From Cystobasidium ongulense (lineage: Eukaryota > Basidiomycota > Cystobasidiomycetes > Cystobasidiales > Cystobasidiaceae), in the NCBI GenBank assembly GCA_022835595.1, contig BQUP01000005.1, forward strand, positions 434,001 to 498,000: 64,000 bases of DNA, written 5' to 3'. The notes below the pieces were generated by a model that made no database searches, was not told the DNA's origin, and worked only from the letters and a program-made list of their open reading frames with translations. Of the stretch, positions 1 to 11,231 are shown in pieces. The position numbers were made by a program, and so were the translations under genes. Each line of letters starts with the position of its first letter. Within the stretch, counting starts at the first letter, position 1.

Positions 1-46
1 TGTGCTTCACTGGGTCGTGTCGCTTCCACTGCCGTATTCCATCAAA

Positions 47-2471
47 ATGTCCTCCTCCGTGTCGTCGAACGCCTCGACGGCATGGCAGACTGCTCTATCA
101 TCAGCAAGATCCTCGAATGTGAACAGTAACGTTCAGTCTAATGCTGCCGGTGGTTCGTCTAGCGGTCCTCCTCGCTCGTCCTATGCTACTATGGCCCGGT
201 TGGCCGAAGCTGGCGGCTATGGATCCGCACATCACTCTCACCCTCCTCCACCTCGTCCTGCATCATCAGCTTCATCCTCCTCTTCATTCACATCTTCTCA
301 TGGGTTAGCAGACGACTCATCCTCCGCGAGTGGAAACCGGTATAGTCAACAGGGCTTCCGAAATAGTGCTTCCCACACGTGAGTTTTGACCGTTCCATAT
401 CGGTGCGCGTCCTTGTACCTTGTCTGACACGTCTGAACTTGCTCTACTCTGTTCTTTCATACTACGCTTATTAGTCAATCCTATTCTACTTCAGGCTGGC
501 AAGGAAGTGACAATGTTCGAGAATCCAAGTAAGCTGATTTACTATATCGCCAGGTGGTTTCATCGAAACGCGCAAATATCAAGATACTCATTGCTACCTC
601 CCTCAATGCCCCCCCTTCTATAGCCCACGCTCATCTGCATACGCGACAGCTGGCTCCCGCTCCTCCTCGAGAGCATCCTCTGCAGCACCCTCACCCCCTT
701 CCAACTACGCCAACACAACCCTTGCAAGAACAAACAGCCAGTCCGGCTTGAGCACTAGCGGATCAGAGCACAATGGCTACAGCAGCCGTTCTCATCAAGG
801 AGGACACCTCTCGTCATCCCGTTCGCAAACTTCCATAGATTCAGATGGACCTCTCCAAATTGCCGCTCAGCAAACTGCAGTTCTTCGTGAAATTGCCCGA
901 GCGGTGATGAACAACGTATCAGAGTGGGAACAAGCTTTCAAAGCGGTTAATGTTGATAAAAGAAAGAAAGCCAAGGATGAGGAAGAACTTGCCGCTGGTA
1001 TTGAGGCTCTGGGTTTGAATCCCGATTTAACGGAGCGCAGACAGCCTTCCCGACATACGCCTAATCTGCCTCCCCCTCCCAGTACGGGTGCGTGGACTTT
1101 CAAGAAGACAATCAGTATACCCAGAGGAATGGCGGTAGAGCCAGGAAGCCTGGGTGGTTGTAGTCCGGAGTATCTAGAAATTGCAAATCATGCTTCAAAG
1201 TTATTGCCTTTGAATGCCTTCATAGGTAAAAGACCCAAATTACTCGTTTTAGATCTCAATCAGACATTAGTAACTAGAAAGAAGGCTACCAGCCAAGGCG
1301 CTAGAAACGCTACTCCGCGACCTTATTTGTCTGCATTTTTAGAATACGTTTGTGGATCGGACGAGATTTCAGAGGGTATTTTTCAAAGAAGGTTTAATGT
1401 CATGGTATGTCCGAGTTTCCCTTATTGGTGCGAAAGTCTTAGCTTACATCCGAGCACTTACTAACTGCATCGCTTTAATGTATGCTAGATCTGGTCTTCC
1501 GCCGAGGCAGCTAACGTTCAGACTATGTGCGAGAACATGTGCCTTTTCACAAACGCTGGTACTCAGGCTCCACTGTTAGTTGATCTGTGGGATAGAGGCT
1601 CGATGGATCTTACTCTCGAGCAATTCAATAGCAAATACCCAACAATCAAGGATCTTACCAAAGTCTGGAGAATTTTAAAGTGGGATCCTCTGGACCCGGC
1701 TTCACCCAATCCCGCTCTTCTACAATCCGCAGATGCTCCTGATCACGGTATTTCGTCAGCTGCTAGTGTATCGAGCTCAAGAAAAAGTGACAATGGTGAT
1801 GTCTATCAACCTTCTCCTTCTCCTGCCCCTTCTACGGCATCTTCCACATCTACTTCCTCTACTGCTACCTATTCCAAAAAAGATCTACGATGGTCACAGT
1901 TAGACACTATCCTTATCGATGATACACCTTCTAAAGCATCTCTACAGCCACACAACCACCTATCCATCCCTTCATGGAAGCCACCTAACAAGATAGGCAT
2001 TCCATCTTCAAATGGTCGCGATTCCTATCCTTCCTATAACGGAGGAAAGATGGGGCCGGGAGAGCACAAGATTGATACCTGCTTAGTCCAGCTTGTAGGT
2101 ATGCTAGAGCGGCTAAGATATCACACTAATGTTTCGGCAGCTATACGATCATCACAATTCGAAGGATTAGGAAGAGATGAAAGGGGTGACGCCTGGGCGA
2201 GTGCTGGGTTCAATGTACTTAAAGCAAAAGGTATTAAACCTGTCAAAGATTTTGATAGTACTTGGGCTATCAAAGTCATTAAAGTGAGTCCATCACTCTC
2301 GCTCCTTCATACAATCATATTATGATGAAGGTAGGAAAAGTGATACTTTGCAAACTCGTAACTTCACAGAAAATTACTTCACCGGCTGCTAATGTAGCTG
2401 GGCCTACGGGGTCAAGTACCAATAGTCGACCGCCGTTTGCATCTCCAAGCCTGCAAGTAGGCTGGGATTAG
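47..2471 (+). CDS. FCP1-like (NIF/HAD) phosphatase-domain protein
   Basis: Ser-rich N-terminus followed by an FCP1-homology HAD domain. Visible motifs are KLLVLDLNQTLVTR (HAD motif I, near 1237), RFNVM/IWSSAEAANVQTM across an intron (near 1390-1530), and the distal TILIDDTPSKA (near 1911). Family knowledge: such domains remove phosphate from Ser/Thr in proteins such as the RNA polymerase II tail. Motif I reads DLNQT instead of DxDxT, so the second aspartate (general acid/base) is Asn. A DLNGT-type subfamily is, as I recall, common in fungi, and its activity is uncertain. Introns are supported near 1404-1490 and 2284-2369, and the last exon ends SLQVGWD then stop. The start at 47 opens the Ser-rich exon. 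The join between that exon and the one beginning MFENPS/GGFIETRKYQ (513-560) is unresolved, so the 5' structure is tentative. Confidence 0.75.
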
Positions 2472-3451
2472 ATAGTAGGACTTGTTTTTGCGTCAACGCA
2501 CTAAACCTCGGTGGAACAAGAGTACAACAAACAAGTTTCATTCATCTCCGGAAAGCTTTCTTCCATTATCACTGCATAAGCAAGACACATTGAAGATATC
2601 GCAATCAAGTTTGACCTCAGAGAAGAAAAGAAGGACAAAGAGCGAACATCTGGCTAGGCGTTTGGAGCGCAGTCCACCATATCATACACCCTTTCCGCGA
2701 AATTTGTGCAGACTTCTCTTCAAGCGTTTCTCTCACTTTTCACACCGCGCAAATCTCGTTGCTTGTTGACGAGGAAACCTCCCCTTTTAGTTTTAGTCAA
2801 ACTCTCCAAAGACTCAAGGTTTCGCTTCAGCATCCCTAAGTATGCACGTAAATTGTCGATCAAAACTATCAACTATATCTACATCTCATTCTACTATCCA
2901 ACCTGTCGTTTTAAGTCTCAAACCTTTCCTCAAGGTATGCTTTGATCGTTATCAGTCAACCTTCTATCGAAATCGAGGTCGAATCAGTATTTTTATATGT
3001 CCAACGCCACAAGCTATAACTTTTGAAAAAGTGGATAATCAGTTCCAGTTTAGCAATTATACCCACCTTCGAAAGATCTATCTAATTAGAGCAAGTTTTC
3101 AATGCATTGTAGCGTAGTTTTTGTTCTCATCTGCAAGGGTTCAGTGATTGCTCGTCCGCGCTCGAAATCAATGCAATGTATGCGAGCCTGGTTAGAATCG
3201 ATAGCCGCCAGTGTTAACTAGGGAATTCTTATATCATTGAAACTGATCTGCAAAAGCAGGACCATTGCCTGTTGCCCTAGACTGAAGTCTTCAAAACCCA
3301 AACAAAAACTAAGTACACTGAGAAGCTACATTCTTGTATGTTAAGATAGTTAAAGACGAGATGAAGGTAGTAAAAGACAAACCTCCGTTACGCAAATAAC
3401 AACTGAAAAAGCCTTTACGAAGTAAGGTAGAGAGAGGTACAGCCCTTTTCT
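2472..3451. other. Intergenic stretch with no confident gene
   Basis: This lies between two convergent genes. Short coding-like frames occur near 2520-2760, for example ARHIEDIAIKFDLREEKKDK, but stops interrupt them and no start or splice model joins them. It could be 3' UTR of the upstream gene or a decayed exon. The 3100-3450 part is A/T-richer and I see nothing in it. Confidence 0.4.
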
Positions 3452-4170
3452 CTACTCTTCAGCTTTTGTCATTCCGATTTCACGAGCTTTAGCAAGGTAT
3501 GATTTCTCTCCTTTGGTGCGTTGAGAAGCTGGTTTGTGTTCGATTTCATCTAGGAAAGCTCGTCGCTGTGGTGGGTAAGGATTGAAACAAGGAGGAAAGA
3601 AAACGGTGGCAAACGCGTAGAACGTGAGTGAGCTGATTCAAAGACGACCAAGGTTGGACTGAAAGGCTTTAGACGTACGGGATCGGCCATTCCAATTCTT
3701 GATTTCCAGAAATCGTTGTTGTAGCTGAATAGTTTGCTGTTCTTGTCTTGCGAGACTGTCGGGTGTCCGGTGGTGGGTAAGCACGTGTTGATAGGGGGAT
3801 TTGCAAGGACGGGCAAGCGGGCGTGGGCAGCGTAGACGACTCACCATTGTTCCACGGGTCTCTGATCTTCTTGTTGACTACTACATCTGGGCTGTTTGAG
3901 AGGTAATATCCTCCGAATGCGACGCTGCCTCCAATCTGGGATACCGTACGTAGCCGGGTGAGAGGTGAGCGAGAGGTGCAGGACGCGAGCGAGGCAAGCG
4001 AGACGGGGGTGCGGGTGGAGGTGAGTGGGTGAGACAGGAGCAGTCAGATACATGCAAGCATGGTGAGGATGGACGTAGTAGTGCACGGTGACTGGACTCA
4101 CTCCTGCGCCGACGACGGCAATGAGCGGCCAGAGGACGGTGTTCTTTGCGAGGAAGGCAGAGACGGACAT
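3452..4170 (-). CDS. NDUFA4/MLRQ (B12D-like) mitochondrial inner-membrane subunit
   Basis: Four small exons give about 117 aa: 4102-4170, 3845-3935, 3679 to about 3763, and 3452-3565. The N-terminus MSVSAFLAKNTVLWPLIAVV is a hydrophobic membrane anchor. It is followed by GGSVAFGGYYLSNSPDVVVN and then KKIRDPWNN, which match the NPDV...NPEPWN signature of NDUFA4 (MLRQ). The family is a small one-helix inner-membrane protein, first assigned to complex I and in mammals now placed in cytochrome c oxidase. The C-terminus (FWKSRIGMADP, RRAFLDEIEH, AKAREIGMTKAEE) is longer than the roughly 81-aa animal protein. All three introns keep frame with GT-AG ends. Single-exon reading hides this gene completely. 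Confidence 0.7.
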
Positions 4171-4484
4171 GGTGACGGTTGCTGGGTGTTGATAGCTGGC
4201 AGAGTGTCACTGCTGTAGGTGGAGGTAGCTGTGAGGTGGGTCAAGAGGAAAGAAGAGAAGAGAAGCGAGTCAAGTCTCAACCCCGCGCTCGCCTTGGGGG
4301 CATGCCCTGGGGCTCCAGCTCCCGGCCGGCATGTGGTGGCAAAGACAGAACAGGCCAATCCCCAACAAAGACGCGCACTGCACTGCCACTGTAACTGATT
4401 GCCGGAGTGACCGGAAACCCGAGCAACCAGTCTCACTCTGCTCGAGGTGAACACGCGTCTCACTATGATTAATTCCAAGGCTTG

Positions 4485-5531
4485 CTAGCTACTACTTGTC
4501 TTGAGCTTCCCGCTCTGCAGCAGAACAGACGATACATCTATATTCCAAGTACTTGCAAGCAGTACTTCTTCCTCTAGAACAGCCTTCATTCGAGGTATCG
4601 GCTGCCAGCCTTTGACATGTCAGCTGGCAAAACTGGCTGTTTGAACGTGAAGAAGACTCACCTCTTCCTGAATATTTGGCTACACTACGATGATCCCGCT
4701 CACGCTGATATAATGCATTCGGAATACTTCGATAGCGTAAAGTATGCGACGGAAAGAAGCAGGTAATACGGTCTGGGAAGAGCGCATTCACTACAGCAGT
4801 AGAGTGGAATTCGCATAATGGGGCAATGCAGTTCTGTGATTCCACAGAGCACATACCAAGACCTCAGCTACGTTTCATTCAAAAAGAGTATCAAGCTTTA
4901 AAGAAACTTACGCATGTATTACTCTCTAATATATCAATCTTCTGACTCCCTTTTCCTTTCAATTTAGTGACGCTTCTTAAGCGTTGTCTTTTTAACATTT
5001 GATGATAGCTCAGTCTTTCTTGAGTCCATTCTTCGCAGTCACACTGACTATATTCTTCCAATTTAGCTAGATATGAACAGAGGATCTCCTTCGTACCGGC
5101 TGGTATTGATAGGTCTAGATCGCTGGCCTGCATAGAATGAAATCAGTTCACACGTCGAATTGGCGCATGGATTCCACTCGCCTCCCATTCCGCATCCGCG
5201 TCGTTCATTATGATCTTCAAAGCACAAGATCCAGTAACGCATCCATCAACCCTACGTAGAATAGTAATGAAGCCATCCACATCTTTGAAATATTTCGCTA
5301 ATAGTGTACGAAAGGAATGAGCATAATGAGCTTCGACGTGATGTTTTGTTGTTTTAGAAGTGCGCTGTAAAGATGAGAGGGAGAGTGCGTCTACTTGAAA
5401 AGAGAATAATTTCTGCTAGGAGAGGCTGCAAGGAAGGATTACACAGGGATGAGGTGAGGTACTGTTAGCTGATATACCACACGGTGGCGTCGTATGCAAC
5501 TTACATTCTCCATTATTTCGAGGAAGCTCAT
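4485..5531 (-). CDS. Nucleotidyltransferase-like basidiomycete family protein
   Basis: Reconstructed exons: 5505-5531 (MSFLEIMEN), 5182 to about 5412, 4912-5127, about 4823 down to about 4667, and a last exon reaching 4485. The core reads GCVTGSCALKIIMNDADAEW, then E-ASDLDLSIP, then EFHSTAVVNAL...FFPSHTLRYRSIPNAL and VAKYSGRG. This pattern (G-S-x-A-L, W-x-x-S-D-L-D, HSTAVMN, LTL, KY..RG) recurs in a large family in basidiomycetes that resembles nucleotidyltransferases; the DLD could be the metal-binding pair. Function is unknown. The second intron (5128-5181) starts with GC rather than GT, and no GT alternative keeps the DLD frame. The final exon has two possible readings: read-through to 4492, or a spliced ending in SGKLKTSSS at 4485. 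Confidence 0.6.
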
Positions 5532-6101
5532 CGTGCAGCGACTTGACTATCTGGAAGAGAGAAAGGCAAATTGACATCTTGATTTTTGTATGTTTTCAAG
5601 GCGTGCCTCGTCGGCTTAGCTTTAGGTTGGGAACTCCAAAGTCGTAGTACCCTCTCGGTTATTCCGAAGAGCGCACGCATGATCAACAAGCACTGTCTTC
5701 TCGCGTGCAGAAGACTTGCCATGGTGTTCTCAGCGCTGAGTGTATGCTATAGAGAAATGCACCCCATCACTGTCTCTCAAGAGTATTATTTTCGTAATTC
5801 CATGAATAGCACGTTCCCGCCCCATCACCTTTTCGTGCATATCGAATCGCACCGTCTTTGACTGCACTCCAAGAGCGCGAGAGTCTACAGCGACCAGACC
5901 TGCATGGCATCTAATATCGAACACTATCACAGCGAGCAGCCGCCACGCCAGCTACGAAGCAGCGATAGCAGCTTCAGCGGAGTCGCTACTCGTCTCCAGC
6001 CTTAACAAACCTCAAAACCGTGACATTGTCTTATGAGACGAAGAGACTTGCTAGGCGGGAGCCTGTGGTGAATACACACTTGCGCCCTTCGATAACCCGC
6101 C
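5532..6101. other. Divergent promoter region
   Basis: A 570-bp spacer between the leftward nucleotidyltransferase-like gene and the rightward CorA-type gene. It presumably holds both promoters and 5' leaders. No RNA gene, repeat or convincing small gene was seen. Confidence 0.4.
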
Positions 6102-9100
6102 ATGCCTACAGCGAGGGATGGAGATGGACTGCACATGGAGATGCGGCCTGTCGCGGGAGCTGCGACGGTCACTGTTGCCGGTCATGCTGGTGATGATCGT
6201 GGTGTTGGAAACGCACCTCGGGACGGAATACTGCAGCAACCGCAACAGCATGAAGGGATAGCCTACCCTCCTCGAGTCCATGTACGAGGTATCAGCCAGT
6301 CGTACCATCCAGCACTGCCTTCTACTGCTGGTACGCCAACTGGTAAAGCTCAACAAGCAACCAAGTTTGCACCCTTGCCCGACTCGAGCAGGAAACAGTT
6401 TGCAAGAGACTCGGCACATTCAACAACAACAAACACGCAGCCGCAGCATGAGAGCGACGAAAAACGGATTCAAGGTCAGAGAAAATATGGTTTACACGAT
6501 GGAGGAAAACCTTCGAGTACGGATTCGTTACCTTTACAGCGGGTAACTTCGCATGGACGGGCTTCCGTCTTAGAAATGGATTTAGCAGATGAACCTATGT
6601 CTGCGTACGAACAAGCTGCACCTAGCATGCATGAGCAAGCTAAAAGAAGACGAGGAGGAAATCATCATCCTAGTCGTCGACGTAGGCACACGCCTTCCAT
6701 AGCTTCTAAACAGACAAAAAGGACAGTTCGTTCAAGAGCTGGTAAAGCTATTGAACGAATACGAAGGCGTAGAAATTCTTCCTCTTCCTCTTCTTCCTCC
6801 TCTTCTTCTGGAAGTTCTTCCTCTAGCTCGTCATCTGGAATAGATTGGAGATTCTGGAGAAGTTCCACTGCTTCTTCTGCTACTGATGATAGTTATATAC
6901 CTCCCGAACCTACATTCACTTTATATACACCTAGAATTCAAAGTTCCTTGCTTAGAGGTAGATTTGCTTCTGAGAAGGATTTAGACAATTTAGCAAAACA
7001 TCCTAATGATGAAATACCCCATCCTTATACTAGTAAATCCTCAGAACAAAGAGATAAACATTTAAACAGTGCCGGTGAACCTATTTTACCAGGATTCGGC
7101 GCATCTCCATCACATTCAAATGAAGTATTTGACGGACTTCATTCAAGAACTCTAAATCCATGTTTGGATAGATTGAAAGAATTCTGGTTGGAAAGAGATC
7201 AATCCGAAGGATTAGGAGGCGATCTTGGTGCTTCTCATTCATCTAATCCGCAAGATTCAATACCGCCACATCCAAGAATGTCAAGGTATAATTCGAAAAT
7301 ACCCTCTAGAACACAATCTCGAAGTGGTTCCCCAGACCCTTCTCATCCTGCTACATCGAGGAAGACTAGAGGGACTGGCGCCGCGTGGTGGTTGGATGTA
7401 CAATGTGCCTCGACAGCAGACATGAGGCAATTACGAAGAGTCAGTCGCTTTTTACTTCAAACCTCATTCCAGCATGCAAGCGACAATATAGCTGATCCTC
7501 GATTGCTTATTCACTTTCACACAGCTCATTCCCATGCATCCCTTGACAATAGAAGACATCTTGTCCCAAGAAACAAGAGAAAAGATAGAGAGTTATGAGC
7601 AATTAGGATATTACTTTGTTGCATTCAGAGCGCTGGATGAGACATACTTCAAATATTCTGAAGATACAGCTTCTTCCCTGTCATCGAGCACATCTAAGAC
7701 CTCAAGCACAGAAGGTGTGTCATCCAAAGATGATCTGAGCGACGACGTTAAGGTCGTCTCTTCAGAATCGTCAGATATGAATGGGAACGGACACTCAGTC
7801 GGGAAAAGTGGTAAAACTTCGCCTGAGATACTAGAGAAAGCATTAGCTTCTTCATCGGACGATACCAGGCCGGAGAAAGCAAAGAGGAAGAAAGGTATTG
7901 TTGAAATTGTAGAAGGACACAAAGAGGGAGTCGAAGGTGCTGGTGTTGGTGCCGTTAATATGTATCTCGTCGTTTTTGGTGATGGTATCATATCGGTGAG
8001 TGAAGTCTTTTGAGTAGCTCAACGGTATCCCTACTCTAGCTCACGGCTACTATCTTGGCATATTATAGTTTCACTTCGAGGATATTTCGAAGCATTCAAA
8101 CCGCGTCAAAGAGCGCATTGACAACTTTGGGATAGCCCAGAATATCTCCTCTCGTATGCATACACAGTCAATGCTGGCACGACTCTGGCTGAGAGCTTTA
8201 ACGTTCCACAGACTGGATCGCATATGGCTTAATGGACTCAATTGTCGATACTTTTTTCCCTCTCATCGATTTCATTGAAGCCGAAGCGGACGAGATCGAC
8301 GCTTTCTTAGCGAATCCTTTACGAATAGATGATACGTCTGCCGCAACCGCACCTCTGGGCACAGCTCAAGGCGGCTCAAAATTCATCACTATATCCCGTC
8401 AGCTCCTTCTTAAAATGAGGCCGTCATGGGTGCAATTCCGCGTCGCACAGTTTACACAATTCTTTGGAGTAATAAAAAATACTGCGATTGTTACTCAAAG
8501 AGAAGCAGACTTGAGCAGAATAGGACAATCAAAATCGAAGAATCACAATAAATCGAATGCACCTAAATCATTATCTAATAAAGCTTTAAGAGGTGTAAAT
8601 GAAGATTTATATGATAGGGGTAAAATGCTTACTCGTATCGCGGTATCTCGTAAACTAGTAATGGGACTCTCGAGATTACTCGTTCCGAAAAGTGATGTCG
8701 TTAGAGGACTTAGGAAACGTCTTAGGGATGAAAAGAATAGATTGGGATCGAATGAACCTGGCCAACGGCATGATATTGGTATATATCTTGGTGATTTGCA
8801 AGGTAAGTCTCTCTTCTTGGGCAACAGTCTTAAGCAGCTTTGAGATTGCTGACACTTGCCATTCATGTATATAGACCACATCATAACAATGCAACAAACC
8901 CTCAATTTCTTCGATACTATGTTATCTCATGATCATCCAGCATACCTTGGCGTCCTTCGATTGGCGTATGAAGCAGCCAAAATCGGAAACGACAAGGCTA
9001 TTGTGCGCTTAAACATTATACTTGTCATGTTCTTACCTGTCAACATTTACTGCGGTGAGTCCCTAAACTCCGGCAATTGTATTCCGAGCGGCTTTCAATA

Positions 9101-9318
9101 CTGAATTACCTCGTTGTTCACCAGGTCTCTTCGGTACCAATGTGTACGTTCCACACAATAGGGTAGGGCCAGATGGTCGTCCAGAAGCTCTGTGGGCTTG
9201 GGGCCTCGTCTTCATAGGCGTATTGATTCCTGTGGGCTTGGTCGTAGCGTACGCGTACTGGGCAATTCGTGGCACTCGCAAAAAATATCAGAAGAAAGGC
9301 GTAGCCAACCGGCTATAG
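6102..9318 (+). CDS. CorA-type (2-TM-GxN) divalent cation transporter
   Basis: Six exons: 6102-7439, 7525-7995, 8069-8153, 8212-8801, 8875-9054 and 9125-9318. A long basic and Ser-rich cytosolic N-terminus (poly-Ser at about residues 226-247) precedes the CorA core. The core begins WWLDVQCAS...MRQLRR and continues, across the first intron, with MHPLTIEDILSQETREKIE. It is followed by HWIAYGLMDSIVDTFFPLID, a coiled stalk (SRKLVMGLSRLLV), and two C-terminal membrane helices (RLNIILVMFLPVNIYC and LWAWGLVFIGVLIPVGLVV). Similar fungal proteins (Alr1, Mnr2) carry Mg2+ across the plasma or vacuolar membrane as pentamers. The selectivity signature, normally GMN, reads G-T-N here (GLFGTNVYVP), split by the last intron. 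ATG 6102 opens the frame. Confidence 0.85.
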
Positions 9319-9565
9319 CTCTCCTCTCGCATAATACATAGTACATCATCAGTAGAAGTCTAATCAGTAAGGCTGTATCGTAATATCGCATTTTGGGGTA
9401 GTTCCTTCACAGTTATTTTTTTTCCCCAAATCAATACCAGATCGTTTAAGCACGTTTTCCAACACATTGTACAACTGTATAGAAAGCGAGTGTACACACT
9501 TAGAGAGAGCCACGAGACGCAATCGTGGTACATTACACGCAATGATCAATATTTCGTATTAGCTA

Positions 9566-11086
9566 TTAGACCACTTTCTTCTTCTTCTTGACTTGCAGAG
9601 TATTCACTTGTTTCGGAGGTTCGGGTCGTTTCAACGATTCTGAAGACGGTGCTATGGGGTTGTCTACTTGGACCGACCCTGATACGGTACTATCAACGTC
9701 TTGATCTTTTGCGCCAGTCCGTACGCAGGCATGTTTCAGGTCAGAGCACCACTTGGAGTAGCCTTCTGATGTTTTCTCCAGCGATGAGTAGTTGATATTG
9801 TGAATCTGTGACCATAAGCGTATATAGGCCGAATGTGGGAGTGCTCCAGGGGCTGCTGTCACAAATTGCTTCTTTGATGTATTGTCTCGACTCGATGCGA
9901 TATTGGCGGTCTCTTGCTCAGCGTCTACCGGTGATTCGATGGGTGCAGACCGGTTGGATACTACGACGAAAAAGCCAGCCACATGTCCAGATGCGCATTC
10001 TCCTCGATTGCCCATCACTTCCCAAAACCCATCTATATCTCTTTCGCTGTCCTTTGTAAGGTTCTTTCTTTCTTGATCTTTCTGTTCTTGAATCTCCTTA
10101 CTTCGTAGATCGTGCAGGACAGGACTGGCATCTGCCAATTTACGAATTTCGTCTGCGATCTCGTCGTAGTCACCATCTTGGCCAGCGTATGGCATTGGAG
10201 ACGATGCCCATTCGGTCATCTGACGTGCTTTAGGATCATCCTGGAAAGAAGGTATAAGGTCGTTGATGGTGACTTTGCTGCTGTCTGGAACGGGTAGCGG
10301 CGAACCAGTTTTGGAATAAGGATGGCCATACTGCCATTGCAATGCTTTTGCTTCGCTCGATTCAGGCGCTTTTGATAGCACAGCCAGACTCTCGCCGAAA
10401 TTGAAGCCTCCTAACAAGTAGTATAAATTGACTTCAAGAGGTGTGTGGACCGCCTTCTTGCGAGCTTCTGTTGCAGAACTTCCCAATACTTCTCGCCACC
10501 ATCTACACAAGACATTGTCCGGTAAGACACACTTGCCTTTGTTTTCAATGCTCCCAGGGAAGAGATACTGGTCTTGAGCTCGGGCAAAGACGTGCACTCG
10601 TAAGCTGTTCGAGCCATGTGGCGGATTGTGGAAATAATACTGAAGATACGCGTCTACGAGAACACGTGAAGGTGCTGGAGTTGCGAGTAGGCCTGTAGTA
10701 TCGGCTTTTGAGACGTAGAGTAGGGATGTCGAAGTAGACGGGACGGTATATATCGCAGTCTCGAGTCCGAAGACTGGCACGAAGCGTGCCTCTTTACTGT
10801 CGTTGGCAGCGCTATCTGGCCTGTGAATCTCCATCAGTCTTTATACTTCACGATTGGAACCGGAGAGGACCTACGCGGGCGTGTCTGGGGCCTTCTCTGA
10901 CAAGATAATCAACTCATACTCGACATAAACCTTTGCGTTGGCATCGCTGGCCCATGGAAATAAAGCATAGGATCGTCTAGCCTGTGATCGAAGGATGTCG
11001 AGCTTGAAGGCGCGTTTCCCTCGAGCCTTGATTTTCAGACTTGACAACAGGTGTTCTTTGAGGGTCGCGGTTGCAGTAATCGTCAT
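9566..11086 (-). CDS. RTT109: Histone H3-K56 acetyltransferase Rtt109 (KAT11)
   Basis: Two exons (10875-11086 and 9566-10820) joined by a 54-nt intron give about 490 aa. Landmarks of the fungal KAT11 fold are KARGKRAFKLDILRSQARRS near the N-terminus, TTGLLATPAPSRVLVDAYLQ, and FARAQDQYLFPGSIENKGKC followed by VLCRWWREVL. The family RAQxxYLFPxSxxNxGKHVL motif binds acetyl-CoA. Family knowledge: with the chaperones Asf1 or Vps75 it acetylates new H3 on K56 (also K9/K27) for replication-coupled nucleosome assembly and genome stability. The protein ends in a lysine-rich tail, as in other Rtt109 proteins. It is head-to-head with POP1, only 145 bp between start codons. ATG 11086 was preferred over the upstream in-frame ATG 11140 because family similarity begins just after it. 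Confidence 0.88.
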
Positions 11087-11231
11087 GGTGAACGGCTCTT
11101 CTCCCTTGCAGCTGCCGGTCGATACAGAGCAAACTTGCACGCAGCCTTTTCGATCACGTTTTCGACGTTTACACCTTGCCTAGCAAACAACTCTTACAAA
11201 GTCTCTATGACCTGATAATCAAGACAGCAAG

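Noticed and set aside
6665-6868. Minus-strand frame with a long Glu run
   Set aside because: Antisense shadow of the poly-Ser stretch in the CorA-type gene.
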